A stretch of 33,408 nt of DNA from Olleya sp. (GTDB lineage: Bacteria; Bacteroidota; Bacteroidia; Flavobacteriales; Flavobacteriaceae): positions 1 to 33,408 of the forward strand of contig JALZUT010000202.1 of NCBI GenBank assembly GCA_023300575.1. Reading direction: 5' to 3'. Position numbers and translations under genes: made by a program. The notes beneath the pieces were generated by a model, which saw only the letters and a program-made list of their open reading frames with translations, did not search any database and was not told where the DNA came from. Positions 19,724-28,896 of the stretch are shown here, piece after piece (the first letter of the stretch is position 1; each line of letters begins with the position of its first letter).

Positions 19724-20207
19724 TTATACGTGTTTAATTAAATATTCTGAAAACCATTTTAAATCGTCAAGAACATGTTTTTCATTTTCATCGTCAAATC
19801 CAAGTATTTGATGTTTTCTGTCTTCTTTATCTATTTGTTTTGTAGAGTATTCAAATTCTTTTTTGTTTTGTGAATCAAAAATATTTTCGCTAAGTTTATT
19901 TTTAATGGTTTTGTGATAAAGTGTTATTTGATTGTTTTTTAGTACTTATTCGCGAAAGATTAAAAAACCCTGTTCCGAACAAGAATATAATTCCAGCAAT
20001 TATTTTTCCGCGATTTGTTTCGATAAATTCAGCATTGTTTAAAATCATTAATAAACAAATCCCAATTCCAGAGGCAATTGGAAGCGCAACAAGTCTGATT
20101 AAAGTTTGATAATCAGTTTTGGGTTTTCCAATAATTATTTTTTTGTTTTCATTGGAATAAGAAATTTTATGTCTTTTCAATTTAGATTCTAAAACTGAAG
20201 TACTCAT
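19724..20207 (-). pseudogene. Small two-TM membrane protein gene with an apparent frameshift (ORF-track part 19902..20207, extension 19724..19945 in the +1 frame)
   Basis: The 101-aa ORF ends ...STKKQSNNTLSQNH*. The overlapping +1 frame is open for 73 codons without ATG: VLKNNQITLYHKTIKNKLSENIFDSQNKKEFEYSTKQIDKEDRKHQILGFDDENEKHVLDDLKWFSEYLIKHV*. An A6 run lies at the junction. Confidence 0.65.
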
Positions 20208-20278
20208 TTACGTTATGGTTTAATTGTTGCCATCTAAATTATCGTATGACTAAACTACTAAATATCTATTAAAACACA

Positions 20279-21733
20279 CTACATGCCAGAAACTTTTATT
20301 CCAGATTTCCGTTTCAAAAACACTTCCCAAACAAAGACACTAAACACCACCAAATATTCCAATCCAATTATCCATAGGTTTTCGGTATTATTTGCGTTAG
20401 CATAGGCTAGATAGCTTATAATGATTATAAAACTCCACACCAAAGGAAACTTATAATTAGTAAAAATACTAATTAAAAGTATGGTGGCAACATACCAAGG
20501 ATGTACAGTTGTGCTAAAAAATAAGTAGCATGTAAATGCTAATAATAGACTAATTAAAAGGGTTTTAAAGTCTTGATTTTTACGGGTCAATGCCAAACAC
20601 CAAATGATGATAAAAACTAATATTGGTAATGCTTTACCAATTATGGCAATCTCGTTATAGCCTGTAATACTGTAACCAATAGCTCTGACTATGTAATAGA
20701 AGCTTGCGTTAAATTCAAAATTACCAAACCACAAACCGACTGTTTTAGAATAATTAGTTATAAATGTAGTTGAGAAAAATGGCGCGAATAGTAGGAGTGT
20801 GGTGATGCCAATTATGGCGTAAAAGCTAATTAATTTTTTAAAATTTATAGATTGCTTTGTTTTGCCAACAATGACGGTTTTATTGTTTGTAAACCACTTT
20901 ACAAATAGAGGTAAAAATAAAAGAGGTACTAATTTGGTAGAAATGGAGAGTGCAAAAACAACTGCTGCACTTTTCCATTTACCAGTATTTAGTAGATATA
21001 AACTTAGGATTAAAAAGAATAACATGACACCTTCAAAATGAAGGTTTCCTGTTAACTCGATTAGTATAAATGGATTTAAAACATACCAGAATATTTTATA
21101 TACAGGTAGTTGTAGACGTTTTAGCAACTTGGCTCCAAAATACATAGCACCTATATCTGCTAAAATAATAACCATTCTTAACCCTATTACAGTACTTAAA
21201 ATACTTGTACCTGGAAACAGATTAGCTAATGCAAATAACACTTGATTTACTGGTGGATAGTTTGTAAAGTGACTAGAATTTAGTGCTCCCATTCCTTGAT
21301 GAAGCATTTCCATATTTGGAAACAACGACAGTGTACCTTGACTAATATGGTAATCTGGAGTAGTGAGGTAAGGGTTAAGACCGTTTAATAGTACTTGTCC
21401 ATCCCAAATAAAGCGGTAAAAATCTTGTGATAGATTTGGTATGGCTAATAAAAACACTAATCTGCTTATAATGGCTAATGCTACTAATAGCTTAAAATTG
21501 TTTTTGTTGCTTTGTACTAGTTTATAGAAACAAGCAAATAGTGTTGTGTAAAGTAAGACGAGTTTTAAATGGTCTGTTCTAACCATATCGTATGCAAAAA
21601 CAGCATACACAAAAACGCTTAGCACTATTAATAGTGACGTTAGTTTGTGTTGTTTTAACCAGATAGTGTTTAGCATAACAGTCTGCGTTAGCGGTTGTAA
21701 TGGCATCCTTTTTTTTGCTTCCATATATGGCAA
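20279..21733 (-). CDS. GT-C type polytopic glycosyltransferase (mannosyltransferase-like); start uncertain, M at 21676 possible
   Basis: Multiple TM helices; luminal-type acidic motif NLSQDFYRFIWDGQVLLNGLNPYLTTPD after TM2-3; TNYPPVNQVLFALA. Confidence 0.78.
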   Translation of the reverse strand: MPYMEAKKRMPLQPLTQTVMLNTIWLKQHKLTSLLIVLSVFVYAVFAYDMVRTDHLKLVLLYTTLFACFYKLVQSNKNNFKLLVALAIISRLVFLLAIPNLSQDFYRFIWDGQVLLNGLNPYLTTPDYHISQGTLSLFPNMEMLHQGMGALNSSHFTNYPPVNQVLFALANLFPGTSILSTVIGLRMVIILADIGAMYFGAKLLKRLQLPVYKIFWYVLNPFILIELTGNLHFEGVMLFFLILSLYLLNTGKWKSAAVVFALSISTKLVPLLFLPLFVKWFTNNKTVIVGKTKQSINFKKLISFYAIIGITTLLLFAPFFSTTFITNYSKTVGLWFGNFEFNASFYYIVRAIGYSITGYNEIAIIGKALPILVFIIIWCLALTRKNQDFKTLLISLLLAFTCYLFFSTTVHPWYVATILLISIFTNYKFPLVWSFIIIISYLAYANANNTENLWIIGLEYLVVFSVFVWEVFLKRKSGIKVSGM

Positions 21734-21780
21734 AAAAAAGATATAATGAAAGACGCGACCCTTGGGTAACGCACAAATAA

Positions 21781-23271
21781 TTACACTTTAGAGGTTAACG
21801 ATTTGAAAAATACAAATCCAAAACCAACAGTTAACATTAAATGAAATGGGAACAGTCCAAAGTCACCACCTTTGTCTCCTACTACAAAAGCGCTATACAT
21901 ACCAAAAGCAAAATAGAGCATTAGTACGCCTTCAAAAATAACGTTTATAGAGATGTTTTTACGTAAATATTTATTGCCTTTCCAGCTGTCTTTTAGTGTA
22001 CTGATATTAAATTTTGGAGTCCTTACAAAGTCGCTTCTTTTTCCAAGATGACCTTCTAGGACTGCAATAGAATTATGTAATGAAAAGCCCATTGCTATAG
22101 AGAAAAATGTAAAAAATAACGCTATATATTTTAAAAAGTCTTTAAAGCTATTACCATGACTTTTTTTGTACATCACCCAATAGCATATAAAGAAAATAAT
22201 GGTACTTATCACAAAAAAGCTCATGACATAAAAGTAAGGTCTTAAGTGTGCGTATTCGTTTTTAATGTATAGCATTGGAATGCTTAATACACCAACTATT
22301 AGTACGTTTAAAAACATGGTACTGTTTAATAAATGTAGTATACCGTGTACTTTTGTTTTAAACGAGATGTTTTTACTACGCAATACACGACCTAGCATTT
22401 TTCTAAAGTTTTCTGCACCTCCTTTATTCCATCTAAATTGTTGCGATCTTGCTGCACTTATTACCACAGGTAATTCTGCTGGAGTATGAACATCTTCTAG
22501 GTACTTAAATTTCCAGTTTTTAAGTTGTGCTCTGTAGCTTAAATCTAAATCTTCGGTTAGTGTGTCGCCTTCCCAGTTTCCTGCATCAATAATACAGTCT
22601 TTACGCCAAACACCAGCTGTACCATTAAAATTGATAAAGTGTCCTTTACTACTTCTTCCTACTTGCTCTAAAGTAAAATGTGCATCTAGAGCAAATGCTT
22701 GTATTTTGGTTAGTGTAGAATAGTCTCTGTTAATATGTCCCCAACGTGTTTGTACAACACCAATTTTTTCGTCTTTAAAAAAAGGGATGGTACGTTTTAA
22801 CCAGTTTGGTTCTGGAAGGAAATCGGCATCAAAAATGGCAATATACTCGCCTTTTGCAACTTCTAAACCTTCTTTTAAAGCGCCAGCTTTGAAACCTTGT
22901 CTGTTGGTTCTTGTTATTTGGGTAATGTCTATACCTAATTTTTTGATTTTTTCTACATGGTTGTATGTAGTTTGAACGGTTTCGTCTGTAGAATCGTCTA
23001 AAACTTGTATTTCTAATTTGTCTTTTGGGTAATCTATTAGTGCAATATTATCTAATAAGCGGTCCATGACGTACAATTCGTTAAAAACAGGAAGTTGTAT
23101 GGTTACAAAAGGGATTTCTTCTGGATTATCAAAATTATATTGCGGTCCATTTTCTACTTTTTTCTGAGCAGCAATGTAATTAAATAATAGATTTAATTGT
23201 GCCAAAGCATACAAAAAAATAAGTATAAGTGCTATGGTGTAGACTATAATGATAAGGGTTTCTAGAATCAC
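21781..23271 (-). CDS. Family 2 processive glycosyltransferase (cellulose synthase/BcsA-like), GTG start
   Basis: DDSTDET, DADF, TEDLDLSYR and QQFRWNKG = D, DxD, TED, QxxRW motifs; C-terminal TM helices. GTG start overlaps the upstream TGA stop. Confidence 0.92.
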   Translation of the reverse strand: MILETLIIIVYTIALILIFLYALAQLNLLFNYIAAQKKVENGPQYNFDNPEEIPFVTIQLPVFNELYVMDRLLDNIALIDYPKDKLEIQVLDDSTDETVQTTYNHVEKIKKLGIDITQITRTNRQGFKAGALKEGLEVAKGEYIAIFDADFLPEPNWLKRTIPFFKDEKIGVVQTRWGHINRDYSTLTKIQAFALDAHFTLEQVGRSSKGHFINFNGTAGVWRKDCIIDAGNWEGDTLTEDLDLSYRAQLKNWKFKYLEDVHTPAELPVVISAARSQQFRWNKGGAENFRKMLGRVLRSKNISFKTKVHGILHLLNSTMFLNVLIVGVLSIPMLYIKNEYAHLRPYFYVMSFFVISTIIFFICYWVMYKKSHGNSFKDFLKYIALFFTFFSIAMGFSLHNSIAVLEGHLGKRSDFVRTPKFNISTLKDSWKGNKYLRKNISINVIFEGVLMLYFAFGMYSAFVVGDKGGDFGLFPFHLMLTVGFGFVFFKSLTSKV

Positions 23272-23960
23272 TTTTTAAAACTGTATTTGAAAATCCATGT
23301 TAAAATTTTAACACCCGCAAATATACTACCTTTTACGGTTCCTGAAACTTTTGAGACACCAATTCTATTTCGGTAGTTTACTGGTATTTCTGTGTAGCTC
23401 AATTTTTGTTTTAAGGCTTTTAGTTGCATTTCTACAGTCCAACCATAGGTTTTGTCTTCCATGTTTAAAGCCAATAATTTATCGTATTTAATTGCTCTAA
23501 AAGGACCTAGATCTGTAAATTTTGCTCTAAAAAACAAAGTCATTAAGCTGGTTGCTAGCCAATTGCCAAAAACTTGTTGTGGTGTCATACTTCCAGGTTC
23601 TCTTAACTTTTTTGTGCGTGCTCCAATTACAAAGTCAAGATTTTGTTCTAAAATTGGATTTATAATTTTGGTTAATTCTTTTGGGTAATCACTATAATCA
23701 CCATCTAAAAAAACAACAATATCTGGTTTTTGGGATTGCTTAGCAATATAATTCATGCCTTTTAAGCAAGCATTACCATAACCCTTTTGAGGTTCTTTTA
23801 ATACCGTTGCGCCTGCTTGCTTTGCATTGGCTTCTGTTTGGTCTGTAGAGTTGTTGCTAACTACAATAACTTCGTCTACAATAGAAGGGATGTCATTTAT
23901 AACGTTTGCAATAGAATCCTGCTCATTATAAGCAGGAATGATGACTTTTATTTTGGTCAT
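23268..23960 (-). CDS. Family 2 glycosyltransferase, DPM1/polyprenyl-phosphate hexosyltransferase-like
   Basis: VIIPAYNEQDSIANVI, NNSTDQT, FLDGDYSDYP, DLGPFRAI, YGWTVEMQLKA. ATGA overlap with the upstream gene. Confidence 0.9.
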   Translation of the reverse strand: MTKIKVIIPAYNEQDSIANVINDIPSIVDEVIVVSNNSTDQTEANAKQAGATVLKEPQKGYGNACLKGMNYIAKQSQKPDIVVFLDGDYSDYPKELTKIINPILEQNLDFVIGARTKKLREPGSMTPQQVFGNWLATSLMTLFFRAKFTDLGPFRAIKYDKLLALNMEDKTYGWTVEMQLKALKQKLSYTEIPVNYRNRIGVSKVSGTVKGSIFAGVKILTWIFKYSFKK

Positions 23961-24937
23961 TTAAGGTCGCTTAGTTTATTCTCTTTTTTAAAGGACGCTA
24001 AATCGGTCCATTTCTTAATTTCTTTTCCAGATTTATACTTAGCTGCAGCAGCTAATTTTTCGTCTTTATACAATAAACAATAGCCATTTTTTTCGTTATC
24101 TTCCAATTGGCATTTATGATTAATTTTTTCGTTTTCGTCATAAAACACCCACCAATTTGCTTTTTTTCCATTTACAAAATGTCCTTCTCTTTCTTTTTTA
24201 CCACTTTCATGGAAGAATTGCCAGTAACCTACTTGTTGGTCTAAATTGTAATTACCAAATTTATGTGTCTTGGAGTTATTATAGTAAAATTTCCAGTATT
24301 TATTTTTTTTGTCATTAAAGTAACGACCTTGACTTTCTAGTGTTCCGTTAGGATGGTATAATTTCCAGTAATCTGTTTTTTTATTGTAAGCAAAACTACC
24401 TTCGCTTTTAATAGTAGCATTGGCATAAAAAGATTTCCAGTAACCTGTTTTTTTGTTATTAACAAAACGACCTTCACTTTCAATATTAGTGTTATCATGA
24501 AGATATTTCCAGTAGCCTTCTTTTTTTCCTGCTTTAAAAGTGCCTTTAACTTTAAGGTTTTTATTATCATGATAAAAACTCCAGTTACCATTTTCTAGAT
24601 CATTACGGTAACTACCTTGTTTTTCTATGGTTTGGTTTGAATGAAAATAGTTCCAATAGCCTTCTTTTTTTCCGTTAAGGAATTTTCCGGTTGCTTTTTT
24701 GGTTTCGTTTTGATAATAAAAATGCCAATTTTCGGTTTGTAGATTATCTTTAAAGTAACCTTGTTTTTCGATTTTACCGTTTTTATAATAGAATTTCCAG
24801 AAATCTGTTTTTTTGTTGTCTTCAATCCAACCTTCAGATTTTAAAGAGCCATCTTTATATTGAGTACGTGTGTATGTTTTTTCGGCAAATGCTAAATTAA
24901 AACATATAAAAGCGAGTATAAAAAGGGTGTTTTTCAT
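23957..24937 (-). CDS. Secreted YwqK/MORN-like repeat protein, about 11-12 repeats of about 23 aa (ORF-track start 24952)
   Basis: Signal peptide MKNTLFILAFICFNLAFA; repeats of the type YxNGxIxxxGxFxNxKKxGYWKFY, e.g. HDNTNIESEGRFVNNKKTGYWKSF, HPNGTLESQGRYFNDKKNKYWKFY. Confidence 0.88.
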   Translation of the reverse strand: MKNTLFILAFICFNLAFAEKTYTRTQYKDGSLKSEGWIEDNKKTDFWKFYYKNGKIEKQGYFKDNLQTENWHFYYQNETKKATGKFLNGKKEGYWNYFHSNQTIEKQGSYRNDLENGNWSFYHDNKNLKVKGTFKAGKKEGYWKYLHDNTNIESEGRFVNNKKTGYWKSFYANATIKSEGSFAYNKKTDYWKLYHPNGTLESQGRYFNDKKNKYWKFYYNNSKTHKFGNYNLDQQVGYWQFFHESGKKEREGHFVNGKKANWWVFYDENEKINHKCQLEDNEKNGYCLLYKDEKLAAAAKYKSGKEIKKWTDLASFKKENKLSDLK

Positions 24938-24968
24938 CTTTACTTTCTGCATTAGCAGAAATGTGGTA

Positions 24969-26558
24969 TTAATTTTTGTTTACCAAATCCATTAAGTCTA
25001 CATCGTTACCTAATAATATTTCAGTCGGATTAATTCTGCCTTCCATACTATCATTCTCTAACTTTAACACTCCTCTTGGACAAACAGCGCTACAAACACC
25101 ACATCCTACACAACTAGAACGTACAATATTTTCTCCTTTTTGAGCATAGTGACGTACATCTATCCCCATTTCGCAACTGTTAGAGCAATTACCACAAGAG
25201 ATGCATTGTCCTCCATTTGTTGTAATTCTAAATTTTGATAACATACGTTGCTGAAATCCTAATATTGCTGCCATAGGACAACCAAATCTACACCAAGAAC
25301 GACTACCTAAAATAGGATAAAAACCTGTACCAATAACTCCAGAAAATATAGAGCCTACATAAATACCGTATACTGATCTTAATGCGCTTCCTTTAACAAA
25401 AAACAAATGATCTGTAGTAGATGTTAAGTGCATAATTAATAATAATGCAATTACTGTTGCATAACCAATTGCACCATATTTAGCATCTTTACCTAGTTCT
25501 TTTCCTCTAAAAAACATTATACCAGCAAAAATAACAGTTAAAAAAGCAATTACAGAAGTAATAAATACACCTCTAGTTAACCAAAAAGCATTGCTGTCTT
25601 TACCTAAATAGCTATAGACCATTGCTGTTGTCATGACAACAGAGAAGACTAAAACTAAGTGTATTAACCAGCGTTCTATTTTCCAAGCCGACATTTTTTT
25701 AGACGATAATTGTCTAAAAGAATCTCCAGCAGTTTCTGCTAGTCCACCACAACCACAAACCCATGAGCAGTACCAACGTTTTCCGTATTTGTATGTTAAA
25801 ATTGGTGTGATTACTAATGTAGAAAGAATACCAAAAATAATTAATGCAAGCCCAATATTACCATTCGATAAAAATCCTTTTACAGACCATTCGTCAAAAA
25901 TATAATAGTTTAAAGGCCAAACACTTTTTAAGTCATAATAAGGTAAATCGTTATTCATTAAATACATAAATTCTGGAATCAAATAGGCAAAACCTAATTG
26001 AAAAAATATAACAGAAATAGTACGTAATTGCTGGTATTTATTATGACGGTATTTTAATATAAATTTATAACCAAAAGCACCAATTGCTATTGTATAAAGT
26101 GTTCCGTAAACAAACCATTGGCTTGCAGCACGACCACTTAATAGGTTGCTTAAAGGGTCGAAAAAGCCAATTAAACCAGTGTTTTTAGCACCATCTTGAC
26201 CTAAACCTAAATATTGAGGGTAAAAATAGAGCACAATATAAAAGGTAGTTAATATGATACCTAAAGCCCAACCCCAAAATCCACGAGATGATATGGATTT
26301 AAACCAAACACCGTCGTTTTTAATCCCTTCTAATTTAGTTAGATAAGCATCTCTGGCATAGATAACTGTACCAACTGTAATTAAACCTAGAGCTAGCACT
26401 AAGAATAAAGCTGTATTTGGAAGACTAACGTTTAAAAGCGCTAGTGCTAATATTAAAAGACCAACAAGTCCAAGTCCTAACGCAATTTTTTGTTTTGTTG
26501 ATATATGAAAAGCATCTGGAGATGCTAATGACATACTATGGTTTATTTTATTACTCAT
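24969..26558 (-). CDS. NapH/NosR-like polytopic membrane 4Fe-4S ferredoxin protein
   Basis: Many TM helices; CSWVCGCGGLAET, CRFGCP, CISCGNCSNSCEMGID and CVGCGVCSAVCPRG cysteine motifs. Confidence 0.92.
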   Translation of the reverse strand: MSNKINHSMSLASPDAFHISTKQKIALGLGLVGLLILALALLNVSLPNTALFLVLALGLITVGTVIYARDAYLTKLEGIKNDGVWFKSISSRGFWGWALGIILTTFYIVLYFYPQYLGLGQDGAKNTGLIGFFDPLSNLLSGRAASQWFVYGTLYTIAIGAFGYKFILKYRHNKYQQLRTISVIFFQLGFAYLIPEFMYLMNNDLPYYDLKSVWPLNYYIFDEWSVKGFLSNGNIGLALIIFGILSTLVITPILTYKYGKRWYCSWVCGCGGLAETAGDSFRQLSSKKMSAWKIERWLIHLVLVFSVVMTTAMVYSYLGKDSNAFWLTRGVFITSVIAFLTVIFAGIMFFRGKELGKDAKYGAIGYATVIALLLIMHLTSTTDHLFFVKGSALRSVYGIYVGSIFSGVIGTGFYPILGSRSWCRFGCPMAAILGFQQRMLSKFRITTNGGQCISCGNCSNSCEMGIDVRHYAQKGENIVRSSCVGCGVCSAVCPRGVLKLENDSMEGRINPTEILLGNDVDLMDLVNKN

Positions 26559-26561
26559 AAT

Positions 26562-27860
26562 CTATGCAGTTTGTAATTGTTGGTTATATGCTTTTAAAAT
26601 ATCTTTTTCAAAGTGTTTGTAAAATTCTGGATCAAAGTTGGCTTCGTGTAAATGATTCATAACATAATCAACATCTCTTTTTTCTGTTAGCCATTTGTCA
26701 AAAGTTTCGTGACGCATTCTTATACCAAAATTGTTGATACCAATAAATGCATTGGTTTTTTTATTGTAATTTACAGTAATACATTTTGTATCATCCTCAT
26801 GTATCCAATGAAAATGAGCTTCGTCTTCACGAGGCGCATTAAACACCCAACCATAAGTTTGGTATTCTATATCCAAAAACTTGGCAGAGTTGAACCAATG
26901 ACCAGGATTGTAAGCCATCTTATTACCACAAATAGTTTGTGCTAAAGTTTCTCCCATCATACGTCCTGTGTACCAAACTGCTTCAATTGGTCGTCTTCCA
27001 TTAATACCTTCGTGCTGTTCTGCACAATCACCAATTGCATATATATCTTTAATGTTTGTTTCTAGATAAGGATTGACTTTTACACCTCTACCTAATTCTA
27101 TACCAGAATCTTTAAGAAAAGAGATGTTTGGTGATACACCTGCGGTAAGACCTACAATATTACATTCAATTTCTTCTCCAGTTTCTGTAATAACTATAGA
27201 TTTTACTTTTCCGTTTTCATCGGATTTAATTTCTTTTAAGTTAGAACCTAAACGTAAATCTATATGATGATTTTTTATGTGTCTGTTAATCATACCACTT
27301 TCACCAACAGGTAAAACTCCATTCCAAAAACTGTTTTCACGTACTAAAAACGTTACAGGTATGCCTCTTGAATTTAACATTTCTGCCAATTCTATACCAA
27401 TCAAGCCACCACCAACAATAACAGCACGTTTACAAACTTCTTTATTTGGAGCAAATTTTTCTAAAGCGTCTAAGTCTTGTTTAGAGTACATACCAATTGC
27501 ACCTTCTAGATCTTGTCCAGGCCATCCAAATTTATTAGGCTTACTACCAGAAGCAATAATTAACTTGTCGTAGGTCATGGTGTCACCTTCTGCAAAATGA
27601 AGTGTTTTGTTGTCTGTATCTATTGTGTTTACATAGCCTTTTTTAAGGTCAATACGGTTTTTCTCCCAAAACCAATTCTCGTAAGGTTGTGTGTGCTCAA
27701 ACTTCATGTGACCCATATATATGTACATTAAAGCGGTACGTGAAAAGAAATAGTCTGTTTCGGCAGATATAATGGTAATTTTTTTATTTGATAGTTTACG
27801 TATATGTCTAGCTAACGTGACTCCAGAAATCCCGTTACCTATAATAGCAATATGCTCCAT
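26562..27860 (-). CDS. FAD/NAD(P)-dependent oxidoreductase (pyridine nucleotide-disulfide type)
   Basis: IAIIGNGISGVTLARHIR (FAD), AVIVGGGLIGIELAEML (NAD), DIYAIGDCAE. Confidence 0.93.
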   Translation of the reverse strand: MEHIAIIGNGISGVTLARHIRKLSNKKITIISAETDYFFSRTALMYIYMGHMKFEHTQPYENWFWEKNRIDLKKGYVNTIDTDNKTLHFAEGDTMTYDKLIIASGSKPNKFGWPGQDLEGAIGMYSKQDLDALEKFAPNKEVCKRAVIVGGGLIGIELAEMLNSRGIPVTFLVRENSFWNGVLPVGESGMINRHIKNHHIDLRLGSNLKEIKSDENGKVKSIVITETGEEIECNIVGLTAGVSPNISFLKDSGIELGRGVKVNPYLETNIKDIYAIGDCAEQHEGINGRRPIEAVWYTGRMMGETLAQTICGNKMAYNPGHWFNSAKFLDIEYQTYGWVFNAPREDEAHFHWIHEDDTKCITVNYNKKTNAFIGINNFGIRMRHETFDKWLTEKRDVDYVMNHLHEANFDPEFYKHFEKDILKAYNQQLQTA

Positions 27861-28073
27861 AATTTTGTTTTTATTAATTAGTGTGTCGCGTCTAAAGATA
27901 AAAACTTAATTTAATTTATTTAGTTTAGAATCTATTTAAATTAAAATAGCAGCGTAAGGTTTAAAGGGAAAAATAGACCTGAAAATTTTTTCGCTTTTTT
28001 GAGAGTTTTTTGAAAGTTTATTACAATCTTTCAGACTTAAGCAATGTTATAAAAATTTTAAATAAAAAAAAAG

Positions 28074-28787
28074 ATGAAACAAATAACACTTATTATATTT
28101 ATGTTCTGCGGAATATTTTCTGCTAAAGCGCAAGATTTAGAAACGTTTTTTACACAATCAAACACATTTTTCAAAACATATGTGGCTAATGGAAAAGTTG
28201 ATTATGACAATATTAATAAAGATCAAACGTCATTAAATGAAGCTTTAAAAAATGCTGAAGGCATTTTAGTAACAAAAAATGACGCAAAAAACTATCAGGC
28301 TTTTTGGATTAACGCTTATAATTTAAGTGTAATAAAAGGAGTAATTGACAATTATCCAGTAGCTTCACCTTTAGATAAAGCAGGTTTTTTTGATAAAACA
28401 ACGCATAACTTAGGCGGTAAAAAAATTACTTTAAATGATATAGAGCATAAATTATTACGTGGTGTCTTTAATGATGCACGTTTTCATTTTGTTTTAGTTT
28501 GTGGTGCAAATGGTTGTCCTCCTTTAATTAATCAAGCTTATTTACCTACAACATTAGAAGCGCAATTAGAAAAGCAAACTAAAATTGCTTTAAATGGAAG
28601 TTTTATTAAAGTAAATGACAAAAAGAAAAAAGTAGAAGGCTCTGAAATCCTAAAATGGTACAAAGAAGATTTTACACAAAAAGGAACTTCAGAAATAGAT
28701 TTTATAAACAAATATAGAACTAATAAAATACCAGATACTTATAAATTAAGTTATTTTACTTATAATTGGAAATTAAACAAGCAATAA
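28074..28787 (+). CDS. DUF547 domain protein, secreted
   Basis: Signal peptide; FWINAYNLSVIKGVIDNYP, FHFVLVCGANGCPPLINQAY, EGSEILKWYKEDF are DUF547 motifs. Confidence 0.92.
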   Translation: MKQITLIIFMFCGIFSAKAQDLETFFTQSNTFFKTYVANGKVDYDNINKDQTSLNEALKNAEGILVTKNDAKNYQAFWINAYNLSVIKGVIDNYPVASPLDKAGFFDKTTHNLGGKKITLNDIEHKLLRGVFNDARFHFVLVCGANGCPPLINQAYLPTTLEAQLEKQTKIALNGSFIKVNDKKKKVEGSEILKWYKEDFTQKGTSEIDFINKYRTNKIPDTYKLSYFTYNWKLNKQ

Positions 28788-28848
28788 TAGTTCTTTAAAA
28801 AAGAAGAATTTAACAAATTAATTATTTTTAACCTAAACAACAACCAGA

Positions 28849-28866
28849 TTTTCGTTTACACGAAAA
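28849..28866 (+). other. Hairpin TTTTCGT-TTAC-ACGAAAA in the 5' leader of the barrel gene
   Basis: 7-bp perfect stem, tetraloop; no T tract on the plus strand. Confidence 0.45.
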
Positions 28867-28880
28867 AAAAACAAAAGATT

Positions 28881-28894
28881 CCCGCTTTCTCGGG
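28881..28894. repeat. Mini-palindrome CCCG-CTTTCT-CGGG directly before a start codon
   Basis: G/C stem 3 nt upstream of ATG 28897 (alternative ATG 28903). Confidence 0.55.
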
Positions 28895-28896
28895 TA

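Noticed and set aside
24337-24825. ORFs 24337..24591 and 24625..24825 on the minus strand
   Set aside because: Alternate frame of the repeat gene; K/T/I-rich low-complexity translations.
24050-24880. Regular about 69-bp periodicity resembling a tandem repeat or CRISPR-like array
   Set aside because: Period equals 23 codons, sequence is degenerate and fully inside one coding frame; it is a protein repeat.
23957-24937. Toxin-antitoxin antitoxin label for the YwqK-like protein
   Set aside because: Protein has a signal peptide and no adjacent toxin-like gene; the label is a likely annotation artefact.
21579-27573. ORFs 21579..21776 (-), 22265, 22787, 23452, 23817, 25633, 26709, 27073 and 27277 (+)
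   Set aside because: Overlap strong glycosyltransferase and oxidoreductase genes; no recognisable domain.
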